Below, piece after piece: positions 46,027 through 54,932 of a stretch of DNA of 64,000 nucleotides. The stretch covers positions 27,606-91,605 of the forward strand of contig NZ_AYKG01000069.1 of the NCBI RefSeq assembly GCF_003788585.1. Direction: 5' to 3'. The stretch's first letter is position 1. Each line of letters starts with the position of its first letter. A program made the translations under genes and the position numbers. The DNA comes from Salinisphaera japonica YTM-1 (GTDB lineage Bacteria; Pseudomonadota; Gammaproteobacteria; Nevskiales; Salinisphaeraceae). The notes beneath the pieces were generated by a model. The model did no database searches. It worked only from the letters and a program-made list of their open reading frames with translations, and was not told the origin of the DNA.

Positions 46027-48045
46027 ATGCGCCAGACCAAAATATTCCCTAACGAAGTCGAAGAACTCGATCATGTCTGGATCCCGATGGCCGACGGCGT
46101 GCACCTGGCGGCCCGGGTCTGGCTGCCCAAGAACGCGGCCGATAACCCGGTGCCGGCGATTCTGGAATACATCCCGTATCGCAAGTCCGACCATACCCGC
46201 CCGCGCGATGATCTGAACCACCCCTACTTTGCCGGCCACGGCTATGCCTCGGTGCGCGTGGATATCCGCGGCTCGGGGGACTCCGAAGGCGTGCTGGAAG
46301 ACGAATACACCGCCGCCGAGCTCGAAGACGGCGTATCGATCATCAACTGGCTGGCCGATCAAGCCTGGTGCGACGGCAACGTCGGCATGATCGGCATTTC
46401 CTGGGGCGGGTTCAACGGCTTACAGATCGCTGCCTTGCAGCCGGAAGCGCTCAAAGCCGTAATCACGGTCTGCTCGACCGATGATCGCTACGCCGACGAC
46501 GTGCATTACATGGGCGGCTGCATGTTGGCCGACAACCTCTCTTGGGCTTCCATCATGTTCGCCGGCAATTCCTGCCCGCCGGACCCGGCAGTCGTGGGTG
46601 ATCGCTGGCGCGAGATGTGGCTGGAACGCTTGAAAGGTTCGGGCCTGTGGCTGGATCAGTGGACGCGGCATCAACATCGCGATGCGTTCTGGAAGCACGG
46701 CTCGGTGTGCGAGGATTTTTCGCGTATCCAGTGCCCGATCTATGCCGTATCCGGCTGGGCAGACGGCTATTCGAATGCCGTGTTCCGGCTGCTGGCCAAT
46801 ATCGATGCGCCCACCAAGGGCCTGGTCGGCCCGTGGAGCCATCGTTACCCGCATCTGGGCGAGGCCGGCCCGGCGATCGGGTTCTTGCAGGAATCGCTGC
46901 GCTGGTGGGATCAATGGCTCAAGGGCATCGATACCGGCATCATGGACGAGCCGGCGGTTCGCGCCTGGATGCTCGACTCGGCCTCGCCGCAGCGTCAGTA
47001 CGATGTACGCCCCGGACGTTGGGTCGGCGAACCCGGCTGGCCGTCGGCCAATATCGAACCCCAAACGCTGCATCTCGGCGACGGCACGCTGACCGAAGCC
47101 GCGCCGGGCAAGGTGGGCGCCAAGCGTCTTTGCTCGCCGTTGACCGTGGGCCTGCAGGCCGGCAAGTGGTGTTCATATGCCGACGGGCCGGATCTCTCCG
47201 GCGACCAGCGTAACGACGACGCCGGCTCGCTGGTCTTTGAAACCGCACCTCTGGATGCCCCGCTGGAAATACTGGGCGCGCCAGTCGTGGAGTTGACGCT
47301 GTCCGTGGACCGGCCGACAGCGATGATCGCGGCCCGGCTCAACGATGTCCGCCCGGACGGCAGCGTGACCCGCGTGACCTATACCGTGCTCAATCTCAAT
47401 CACCGGGATTCGCACGAAAACCCGCAGCCGTTGGTGCCGGGCGAGCGCTATACCGTGCGCATCCAGCTCAACGATGTCGCCCAGCGTTTCCCGGCCGGGC
47501 ATCGTATCCGTCTGTCGCTATCGCCGACGTACTGGCCGCTGGCCTGGCCGTCGCCGCAGGCGGTTACGCTGAGCGTGTTCCCCGATGCCTCGACGCTGAC
47601 GCTACCCGTGCGCCCCCAGCGCGATGAAGACGCCGACCTGCCGGCCCTGCCGCGCCCTACCGGCTCGATCAAGCCGGCCAATACCGTGGTCGAGCCGGCC
47701 ACCAACACCTGGCAGATCATCCACGATCTGCATACCGGCAAGACATCCGTCGATATCGTGGATTCGGAAGGCATCTACGTGCTCGACGATACCGGCACGC
47801 AGATCGAAAAACGCGGCCACGAGCGTTATTCCAGCTGTGGCAATGATGTGTTGTCGGTCGAAGGCGAGGCTGAATGGACCCTGGGCTTCAAGCGCCATGG
47901 CTGGAATGTGCGCACGTATACGCATACGCACATGACCTCGGACGAGAACAGTTTCTTTATCCAGGCCCAGCTCACCGCCTTCGAGGATGATCAAGTGGTT
48001 TACGAGGACGAATGGCGGGTCACGGTGCCGCGCGATCAGGTCTAG
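46027..48045 (+). CDS. CocE/NonD-family hydrolase (S15 peptidase-like)
   Basis: 672 residues from ATG 46027 with AAGGAG ahead. Alpha/beta-hydrolase core with nucleophile serine in GISWGG (near residue 129), YPHLG region for the histidine, and a C-terminal jelly-roll (XPD_C) domain, then an extra 100-residue tail (from about 560) longer than in classic CocE. The family cleaves acyl-amide or ester bonds, including X-Pro dipeptides and amidated compounds. Its place between an ATP-grasp ligase and an M20 peptidase suggests action on the ligase product. Confidence 0.85.
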   Translation: MRQTKIFPNEVEELDHVWIPMADGVHLAARVWLPKNAADNPVPAILEYIPYRKSDHTRPRDDLNHPYFAGHGYASVRVDIRGSGDSEGVLEDEYTAAELEDGVSIINWLADQAWCDGNVGMIGISWGGFNGLQIAALQPEALKAVITVCSTDDRYADDVHYMGGCMLADNLSWASIMFAGNSCPPDPAVVGDRWREMWLERLKGSGLWLDQWTRHQHRDAFWKHGSVCEDFSRIQCPIYAVSGWADGYSNAVFRLLANIDAPTKGLVGPWSHRYPHLGEAGPAIGFLQESLRWWDQWLKGIDTGIMDEPAVRAWMLDSASPQRQYDVRPGRWVGEPGWPSANIEPQTLHLGDGTLTEAAPGKVGAKRLCSPLTVGLQAGKWCSYADGPDLSGDQRNDDAGSLVFETAPLDAPLEILGAPVVELTLSVDRPTAMIAARLNDVRPDGSVTRVTYTVLNLNHRDSHENPQPLVPGERYTVRIQLNDVAQRFPAGHRIRLSLSPTYWPLAWPSPQAVTLSVFPDASTLTLPVRPQRDEDADLPALPRPTGSIKPANTVVEPATNTWQIIHDLHTGKTSVDIVDSEGIYVLDDTGTQIEKRGHERYSSCGNDVLSVEGEAEWTLGFKRHGWNVRTYTHTHMTSDENSFFIQAQLTAFEDDQVVYEDEWRVTVPRDQV

Positions 48046-48105
48046 CCGCGACAGCCTGCCCGCGGGCGGTATGATGCAGTCATCGTCTTGTTAACGGGTT
48101 AAGAC

Positions 48106-49389
48106 ATGACTGACCGACACCAGCTTATCGACGAGGCGCGCCTACGAGAGCGCCTTGTCGATCTCGTACGTATTCCTTCGATCACCGGCGATGAGGAGGC
48201 GGCCATCCGGCGTATTGCCGATTGGCTGTCTGAATCCGGCGCGGAGGTGGATTACTGGTTCGACGGTATCGGCAAGATGATTTCCGATCCCGCCTATCCC
48301 GGCCACGAGATCGAGCGCGCCTGGGTGCCCTGCGTGGCCGGCATGGTCCGCGGCCAGCGCCCGGGCCCGACCGTGGTGCTCACCGGGCACGTCGATGTCG
48401 TGCCCCCCGGCGACTATGATCAATGGACCCACGAGCCCTTTGCGGGCGAGATCGAAGACGACCGGCTCTATGGCCGCGGCGCCTGTGACATGAAATCGGG
48501 TGTGGTGGCTGCGCTGGAGGCGTTTGAAACCTTTGCCCGGGGCTCGCGTGATTTCGCCGGCCGCGTGGTGCTGGTGGCCGTGCCGGCCGAGGAGGATTCG
48601 GGCCTGGGCACGCTGGCCGCGATCCGGCGTGGCTGGGTGGGTGACGTGGCCATCGTCACCGAGCCCACGGAAAAGAACGGGCAGCCCGAGCTGATCGTGG
48701 CTCATGCCGGGGCCATGTCGGCCAAGATAGAAATTCAGGGGCTATCAGCCCATGCCAGCCGGCGATTGATGGGCGAGAACGCGCTGGACCATTATCTGGC
48801 GGTCCATGACGTGCTGCGCGAAGGCGAGCGCCGGCTCAACGCCGAAGAAAATCATCCCTTGATGAAGAACCTGGCCCTGCCCTATGCCACCAGCGTGGGC
48901 ACGGTCCACGGCGGGCAATGGTCCTCGTCGGTCATGGATCGGTTGGAGATCGAGGTACGTATCGGCGTGGCGCTATCGGAGACCACCGACGAGGCCAAGG
49001 CGCGGTTTGAAACAACCCTGGCCGAGGGGCTAAAGGATCACGCCTGGCTGGCCAGCCACCCGCCGAAGATCACCTGGCGCGCGGCCGGATTCGGCTCGGC
49101 GACAACCCGTAGCGATCATCCGGTGGTGGATGCGCTATCCAGCGCCGGGGCCATGGCCTTTGGCCAGGCGCCGACCGTGTCGGCTGCGCCCTATGGCTGT
49201 GATATGTCGGCCTGGGTACGGGTGGGCAACGTGCCCACCGTGGTCTTCGGCCCGGGCAATATCGAACAGGCCCACGCGCCCGATGAATGGGTTTCGATGA
49301 CCAACACCGTCAAGGTGGCACGAACACTGGTCGAGGCCACCGAGCGCCTGCTGGCCTGCGAGCGCGAGGCCTTGGCGCTGGCCGGCTGA
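48106..49389 (+). CDS. M20-family metallopeptidase (ArgE/DapE/CPG2 type)
   Basis: 427 residues. Zinc-site blocks: TGHVDVVPPGDYDQW, YGRGACDMKSG, and PAEEDSGLG with the catalytic glutamates; the lid domain begins near residue 205 (HAGAMSAKIEIQGLSAHAS). Such enzymes remove an acyl group or cleave a dipeptide. Third gene of the rightward ATP-grasp operon; converges on the EctC-like fusion gene with a shared terminator between. Confidence 0.9.
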   Translation: MTDRHQLIDEARLRERLVDLVRIPSITGDEEAAIRRIADWLSESGAEVDYWFDGIGKMISDPAYPGHEIERAWVPCVAGMVRGQRPGPTVVLTGHVDVVPPGDYDQWTHEPFAGEIEDDRLYGRGACDMKSGVVAALEAFETFARGSRDFAGRVVLVAVPAEEDSGLGTLAAIRRGWVGDVAIVTEPTEKNGQPELIVAHAGAMSAKIEIQGLSAHASRRLMGENALDHYLAVHDVLREGERRLNAEENHPLMKNLALPYATSVGTVHGGQWSSSVMDRLEIEVRIGVALSETTDEAKARFETTLAEGLKDHAWLASHPPKITWRAAGFGSATTRSDHPVVDALSSAGAMAFGQAPTVSAAPYGCDMSAWVRVGNVPTVVFGPGNIEQAHAPDEWVSMTNTVKVARTLVEATERLLACEREALALAG

Positions 49390-49409
49390 CGTCGGGCGAC
49401 GACGCAGCG

Positions 49410-49434
49410 ATGCCGGCGCCTCGTGCGCCGGCAT
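49410..49434. terminator. bidirectional terminator between convergent operons
   Basis: ATGCCGGCGC (49410-49419) and GCGCCGGCAT (49425-49434) form a perfect ten-pair stem with a five-base loop, followed by TGTTAT. It lies between the stops of the M20 gene (49389) and the leftward fusion gene (49447). Confidence 0.7.
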
Positions 49435-49446
49435 TGTTATGCGTGT

Positions 49447-51129
49447 CTAGCCGATCGGCTCGAGATCGAAGTCGAGCAGCTCGACCGCTTTCTCGAAGTT
49501 CTTCTGTAGCTTGGCCGGCGAGCTGGCCCCGATCCACATGATGGCCATGGCGTAGCTGTAGCTGTCCTGGTCCATCAGCTCGGAGAGCTTCTTGCCCGGC
49601 TCACAGGTAATGCGCACGATGGTATCGGGCACCTGACGGGCCACCTCAGCCAGGGCATCGCCGTCGGGCACGTTCTTGACGAAGGCATCGCGAAAACTGC
49701 GGATGAAGAACTTGCCGGCATAGGCAAACTCACCGTCGCGATACGGCAGGCGCGGGCGCGCGCCCAGCGATAGATCAGCCGAGACCTCATGGTGCGAGGC
49801 GCCGTCGACCTTGCGGAACAGATCGGCGTGCGACTCTGAGATTCGCGGGTTGACCTCCAGCAGCCAGATCTGATCGGTATTGGCGTCCCAGAAGAACTCG
49901 ACGTTGAACGGCGCATTGTCGTAACCGATATGCGATAGAAAGATCTCGACGATCTCGGTCATGCGCTTGCGCACGCGGGCCGGCAGGCGCGACGGGTACT
50001 GGTAGGACGAAAACGACGATCCGTTGGGCTCGCGCAGTGAATCCACGGTGCCATAGACCCGAAGCTTGCCTTTATGAACGAAGCCCTCCTGGGTACACAT
50101 GCGCCCGCCGATGATCGACTCGGCGATACAGTCGCCGCCGCCGATATTAGCCACCTCGGCCGGCATGTCCACGCGCTCAAGCAGCGCATCGAACGGGCCT
50201 TGGAAGCGCCCGATATGGGCCCGGATCTCTTTGATCGCATGATCCCAGTCGTCGCGATCGTCGATCCGAAACCCAAGATATGACGAGAACGACTTGATCG
50301 GCTTGACCCAGAACGGGAACGCCATGCCCATCCTGTCGAGCGCGTCGTCGTCAAACGGATCGAAAGCCGCGAATTTGGGAATATGATCGGCGATACACTG
50401 CGCCTGCTCATAGCGCGACCAGAACTTGTGCTCGCACTTGAGTACGGCTTCCAGCGAGGCCGATGGCAGGCCAAACTCCTGACACAGAATCGGCACGGTG
50501 GTGGATACCGGGAAATCGATATAATGGATCAGCCCGTCCACCTCGCCCGGATACTGCTGCAGCGTGTTGCGCGCCTTGGTGAGGATCGCATCGATATCGT
50601 AGTGCGTCTGTTCCAGCACGTCCGAGGCATCGAGCAGCTTCAGGAAATTATAGTTGTCGGCGTTGCGGATCGATTTGAGCCGCCCCAGGTTGAACTCGTT
50701 CAGATTGACCACGAACACGTTCTTCTTGCGCAGCGCCGGCCGAGCCTCGGGCACCAGCGGATAACCGCCCTCGGAATCAAGTGTTTCCGTGCCGGCCAGT
50801 GCCGGCATCAGGTTACAGATCAGCCGCACGTCCGTTTCGGCGTGTAGACGTATCCGATCGCTTCGATTCAGGCTGTATAACGTGCCGGGCTTCAGCGGGT
50901 AGCGCTCGCCGGACACGGTGTCTTCGAGCTCGCCTTCGCCCTCGATGCAATACGCCGATTCCAGATGGTGCGGGTAAGCCAGCAGCGTATGCGTGCCGGC
51001 TTTCATGGTCGTGTCGTGGATCGAGTAATCCACCCCGTCGCCGGCCAGAATCAGGCGGCGGCTGGTCCAGTCGCCAGCGTCGACGAAGACATCACGTTCC
51101 TGGTTATCATTGCTTTGACGAACGAGCAT
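49447..51129 (-). CDS. fusion of EctC-like (ectoine synthase) cupin and ATP-grasp ligase
   Basis: 560 residues from ATG 51129. Residues 1-130 are clearly EctC-like: GDWTSRRLILAGDGVDYSIH, HHLESAYCIEGEGELED, YPLKPGTLYSLNRSDR. Comparing from memory with characterised EctC, the Glu of HHLE and Tyr of GTLY are kept, but the third iron ligand (His93) is Ile and the later EVH histidine is Leu, so ordinary ectoine synthase activity is doubtful. Residues 140-560 are an ATP-grasp ligase (SLEAVLKCEHKFWSR, WLLEVNPRIS) paralogous to 44712. It lies 98 bases downstream of the siderophore synthetase gene on the same strand. The product may be a modified cyclic amino acid or peptide; this is inference. Confidence 0.8.
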   Translation of the reverse strand: MLVRQSNDNQERDVFVDAGDWTSRRLILAGDGVDYSIHDTTMKAGTHTLLAYPHHLESAYCIEGEGELEDTVSGERYPLKPGTLYSLNRSDRIRLHAETDVRLICNLMPALAGTETLDSEGGYPLVPEARPALRKKNVFVVNLNEFNLGRLKSIRNADNYNFLKLLDASDVLEQTHYDIDAILTKARNTLQQYPGEVDGLIHYIDFPVSTTVPILCQEFGLPSASLEAVLKCEHKFWSRYEQAQCIADHIPKFAAFDPFDDDALDRMGMAFPFWVKPIKSFSSYLGFRIDDRDDWDHAIKEIRAHIGRFQGPFDALLERVDMPAEVANIGGGDCIAESIIGGRMCTQEGFVHKGKLRVYGTVDSLREPNGSSFSSYQYPSRLPARVRKRMTEIVEIFLSHIGYDNAPFNVEFFWDANTDQIWLLEVNPRISESHADLFRKVDGASHHEVSADLSLGARPRLPYRDGEFAYAGKFFIRSFRDAFVKNVPDGDALAEVARQVPDTIVRITCEPGKKLSELMDQDSYSYAMAIMWIGASSPAKLQKNFEKAVELLDFDLEPIG

Positions 51130-51227
51130 TCCAAAACCCCACAATTGGATGAGCTGTAGCCTGGAGCGTGCGCCTTTGCCGCGCGCCTGGCTATATCTCA
51201 CCTTACGACAGTTTTGGTGTCCGCATA

Positions 51228-53030
51228 TCAGCCCCCACCGGCACCAGCCGCGACAGGATTGGCCAGCCGGCCGTGAAACTGCAGGCTGGCTGTGGGATCG
51301 GCCAGATCCAGCATCTGTCGATTATTGGCCAGCTGTAGCCGGTTCAGACAGGAGCGGATGAAATCCGGGGCGAACAGATCATACCTGGCGTATTTATCGT
51401 GATACGCCGGATGCGCGTTCTGATAGCGCGTGATGCAAGCCGCCACGCGGTCCCAGAAGCGGGTTTCATCGTAGCCGCAATCACGGGCCAGAATCGGGGC
51501 GACATAACGAAAGATCAGATCGAACAGATCGGTGAAGATCGAAAGCGTGCGCACGTCCTCGGGCACGGGGATGGCGATGCGCGCGACATCGGCCGGCAGT
51601 GCAGCCGCCGGATCCATCACGGCAATCTCCTCGCCGATATCCTTCATGATCACGCGATCGACCTGATGGTTTTTCATCACCAGGATCAGGTTTTCACCGT
51701 GTGGCATGAAGACCAGATCATGGGCATAGAAGCAGTGCAGCACCGGGCCCATGTATGCCCACAGCCAGGCGTCGAGCCAGGCGTCCACGTCGCCGCCGGC
51801 GGCCTCGATAAAGGCTGCCAGAACCGAATCGCCGGCCGTGTCGCGATGCAGCAGCGCGGCCATCGTCATCAGTGACTCGCCCTCGCCCAGACGCGTGACC
51901 GGTGATTCGCGCCAGAGCGCGGACAGCATCTTGTTGGCCGCATCCGTCTTGGCCAGCCCGGCCTCGAAGCGCGGATGACGATAGCCGATGGCCGCCACCT
52001 CGCGCAGGATCGAAAAACCCATGGCCTGCAGCGTGGCGTCGCCCTCGACAAGCGCGGCCAGCCAGTCACAGATCGCCGGCGTGCCGCTCATGTAGTACGG
52101 CGACAGCCCGCGCGAGAACCCCATGTTGAGAATCGACAGGCTCATCTTGACGTAGCAGCGGCTGGGCACGTCGTGATTGAACAGGGTGCGAACTGATTGC
52201 TGGGCCTGATAGGCGTTGGGCCCGAAGCCCAGATAGACCAGATGCCCGCTTGCCAGCTCGTCGGCAAAAGCGAACACCAGCTTGTTCTGCCATTGCCAGG
52301 GATGGACCGGCATATACAGATACGCCTCAGCATCCAGCCCCTGCTCGTCGAGCTGGTTGGCAAAGCGCTCGCGGGTACAGGCATCCAGCTCGCGTGCCAG
52401 ATGCCCCTCTATCGTGCGGTCCGCGGCGGCGGCCACGCTGAGCCGGCTGCGATGTGCGGCAACCCAGATCAGCCGGATCGGCGTGGCGGCCTCGGGCGCG
52501 AAAGCCAGAAAATCGCTGCCGGAAAAGCCCATGCGCCCGTTGTTGGCCACGAACGCCGGATGCCCTTCGGTCATCGCGGCCTCGATCGCCTGAAAATCGG
52601 CGCCGGGAAAATCGGCCGCTTTCAAGTGGGCGTTGGCCTGCTTGTAGGCCGCGCTGTAACGCGTGGCCGCAATCTCTTCGAGATAGAGCGACAGCACGGG
52701 ATCCTGCATGCCCAAGGTGTCACGAAAATCGATCAACAGCCGGGCGGCGTCCAAGGCCACGGGCGTATCGCCTTCAATACAGGCCACCGAGTCGGGGCGT
52801 ATCTCCCAGTGCCAGAGCGCAAAGCGCCGGGCGCTGAAGCGATAGAGGCGTGTGCCGTCGTCGTTCGTCAGTGCGTAGGTCTCGTTGCCGAGCGCGGCCG
52901 GCTCGAACAGCCCCTCGTGGGTGAACTCGGACAGCATCTTGGCCACAAGCCCGCGATCGGCGGCCTGCCAGTGCGCGGGCTGGATATGCGCGATACAGCG
53001 GGCGGCTGCGGTAATCGGTTGACCGGTCAT
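51228..53030 (-). CDS. NIS siderophore synthetase, IucA/IucC family (DesD-like)
   Basis: 600 residues from ATG 53030, which overlaps the acyltransferase stop (ATGA). Family blocks: TEGHPAFVANNGRMGFSGSD, VHPWQWQNKL, and HGENLILVMKNHQVDRVIMKD of the acyl-adenylate site. It joins N-hydroxy-N-succinyl/acetyl diamine units into a linear or cyclic hydroxamate siderophore. With the decarboxylase, monooxygenase and acyltransferase upstream, this is the DesABCD order of desferrioxamine/bisucaberin-type pathways. Confidence 0.92.
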   Translation of the reverse strand: MTGQPITAAARCIAHIQPAHWQAADRGLVAKMLSEFTHEGLFEPAALGNETYALTNDDGTRLYRFSARRFALWHWEIRPDSVACIEGDTPVALDAARLLIDFRDTLGMQDPVLSLYLEEIAATRYSAAYKQANAHLKAADFPGADFQAIEAAMTEGHPAFVANNGRMGFSGSDFLAFAPEAATPIRLIWVAAHRSRLSVAAAADRTIEGHLARELDACTRERFANQLDEQGLDAEAYLYMPVHPWQWQNKLVFAFADELASGHLVYLGFGPNAYQAQQSVRTLFNHDVPSRCYVKMSLSILNMGFSRGLSPYYMSGTPAICDWLAALVEGDATLQAMGFSILREVAAIGYRHPRFEAGLAKTDAANKMLSALWRESPVTRLGEGESLMTMAALLHRDTAGDSVLAAFIEAAGGDVDAWLDAWLWAYMGPVLHCFYAHDLVFMPHGENLILVMKNHQVDRVIMKDIGEEIAVMDPAAALPADVARIAIPVPEDVRTLSIFTDLFDLIFRYVAPILARDCGYDETRFWDRVAACITRYQNAHPAYHDKYARYDLFAPDFIRSCLNRLQLANNRQMLDLADPTASLQFHGRLANPVAAGAGGG

Positions 53031-53596
53031 GACGGGGCTCCGGATGGCTGCCATTGCGCGTGGCGGGCACGCGCGAGATACGAAAACAGGGCGGTTTTTT
53101 CACCGGTATCGATTTCACGTTCGGCCACGAAACCGGCGCGGGCGTTCAAACGATGAATACCGGTGTTGTTGATATCCGGCTCGACGACGATGCGCTCGGC
53201 CGTGGTTTGGGCAAAGATCGTGTCCACCACGAACGAAAAGACCGCCCAGGTGAACCCGCGCCGGCGTGTCTTGGGCGGGGCGATGAGAATATGCATGCCG
53301 ATATCACCGGCGGCCACCGCGTAGAAATCGCCGATCACATCGGCCGCCGGGTCATAGCACTCGACAAGAAACGTCGCCACATCATCGTGGCTGCCGAGCC
53401 AGGCCTGGTGCGTGCGCGAGGCCGCGATCCGCGCGAAATAGTCGTGTGTTTCCACAGGCGTGTTGTCGCCCATGCCCCAGAAGCGGGCATGCGGATCGGT
53501 CAACCAGGCATGGGCCGTGGGCGCATCGCGGGCCACCTCGAAATCGCGCAGGGTCAGCCGGCCGATGGGTGGCGCCGGCGCCCGCTCAGCCTTCAC
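53027..53596 (-). CDS. siderophore N-acyltransferase, GNAT family (DesC/IucB-like)
   Basis: 189 residues from GTG 53596, which lies 11 bases inside the monooxygenase gene; a longer frame exists but is unlikely. RLTLRDFEVARDAPTAHAWL, then FWGMGDNTPVETHDYF and the acyl-CoA site PPKTRRRGFTWAVF match the IucB/RhbD/DesC acyltransferases, as does VEPDINNTGIHRLNARAGF. It acylates the hydroxylated diamine. Confidence 0.9.
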   Translation of the reverse strand: MKAERAPAPPIGRLTLRDFEVARDAPTAHAWLTDPHARFWGMGDNTPVETHDYFARIAASRTHQAWLGSHDDVATFLVECYDPAADVIGDFYAVAAGDIGMHILIAPPKTRRRGFTWAVFSFVVDTIFAQTTAERIVVEPDINNTGIHRLNARAGFVAEREIDTGEKTALFSYLARARHAQWQPSGAPS

Positions 53597-54932
53597 GGCG
53601 CAGGCTCGTATCGGGCGTCGCCTGGGGCTGCTGGCGGGCATCGAACGTCTGGAACGCGATCGCCTGCTCGATGGGATAGACCTCGCGCCCGGTGATCTCG
53701 GCCAGGATCACGGCATTGCGATAACAGGCCATGCCCAGGTCCGAGGCGGTGAAGCCGTGGGTGTGCAGTTCGGCGTTCTGCACGAACACCGCGCGCTCGG
53801 CCTGATCGATGGCATAGCAGCGCGTCACGTCAAAACGGTTCTGGCTGTCCCAGCGCAGCCGGTCCGCGATGGGCGCGAGATAGTCGGGCACGTGATGCGA
53901 AAACCCCGTGGCGAGAACGAGCGCGTCAGCCACATGGGTGAACGCCTGGCCCTGCTCGGTCTGGGTAAATGACAGATGAAAACGCCCGGCCGCGTCCCGC
54001 TGCACGTTTGTCAGGCTGGCGTTGGCCTGCAGGCCGATCCCGGTGATGCCGTGGACCTGTTTTTCATACAACGTGTCATAGATCGCCGCCGACAGATCCC
54101 GATCGATCCCCTTGTAAAGCGGCTTCTGGGCGACCGCCAGGCGTTGACGCGTGTGCTCGGGCAGCTCGTGGAAATAATCGATGTATTCCGGCGAGGTCAG
54201 CTCGAGCGTGAGCTTGTCATAAGCCATGGCAAAGAACCGCGGCGAGCGCGTGAACCAGTCCAGACGATCAGCCGCGCCGAGATAGGCCAACCGGTCGTGA
54301 AAGATCTCGGCCGCACTCTGCCCCGAGCCAACGATCGCCACGGACTGGGCGGCGGCCAGCGTGTCCTGGTGCTCGAGATAATCCACGGCGTGAAACACTG
54401 GGCCGTCGAGGCCCTGACAACACGCCGGGATAAACCGCTGGGGCCCGGTGCCCAGCACCAGATGACGCGCCCGATATCGCTGCACGGCGCCATCGCTGGG
54501 CGCGTGCGTGGTCACGATATAAGTGTCACTCGCCGCGTCGTGTTTGACCTGCGTGACACGCCGATCAAACACGATGCTGGTCAGCTGCTCGACCACCCAG
54601 CGACAGTACTGGTTGTACTCCGCGCGCAGCATGAAGAACTGCTCTCGAATATAGAACGCATAGATCCGGCCCGTGGCTTTCAGGTAGTTGAGAAAGCTGT
54701 AGGGGCTGGTCGGGTCGGCCAGCGTGACCAGATCCGCCAGAAACGGCGTTTGTAGCGTGGCCCCCTCGAGCAGCAGCCCGGGGTGCCAGTCAAAGCCCGT
54801 GTTTTCATCGAGGCAGACGAGATCCAGATCAGCCACGGGTTCGGCCAAGGCGGCCAGGCTGAGGTTGAACGGGCCGACGCCGATGGCGATCACGTCGTGA
54901 ACATGTGCCGACATGGCGGTGTTATCCGGCAT
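53586..54932 (-). CDS. diamine/lysine N-monooxygenase (DesB/IucD-like)
   Basis: 448 residues from ATG 54932, seven bases after GGGAGA and overlapping the decarboxylase stop. FAD site AIGVGPFNLSLAALAE, NADPH site IVGSGQSAAEIFHDRL, and LATGFSHHVPDYL near the C-terminus are the three marks of the family. It hydroxylates the terminal amine of cadaverine or a related diamine, the first committed step towards a hydroxamate. Confidence 0.93.
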   Translation of the reverse strand: MPDNTAMSAHVHDVIAIGVGPFNLSLAALAEPVADLDLVCLDENTGFDWHPGLLLEGATLQTPFLADLVTLADPTSPYSFLNYLKATGRIYAFYIREQFFMLRAEYNQYCRWVVEQLTSIVFDRRVTQVKHDAASDTYIVTTHAPSDGAVQRYRARHLVLGTGPQRFIPACCQGLDGPVFHAVDYLEHQDTLAAAQSVAIVGSGQSAAEIFHDRLAYLGAADRLDWFTRSPRFFAMAYDKLTLELTSPEYIDYFHELPEHTRQRLAVAQKPLYKGIDRDLSAAIYDTLYEKQVHGITGIGLQANASLTNVQRDAAGRFHLSFTQTEQGQAFTHVADALVLATGFSHHVPDYLAPIADRLRWDSQNRFDVTRCYAIDQAERAVFVQNAELHTHGFTASDLGMACYRNAVILAEITGREVYPIEQAIAFQTFDARQQPQATPDTSLRREG

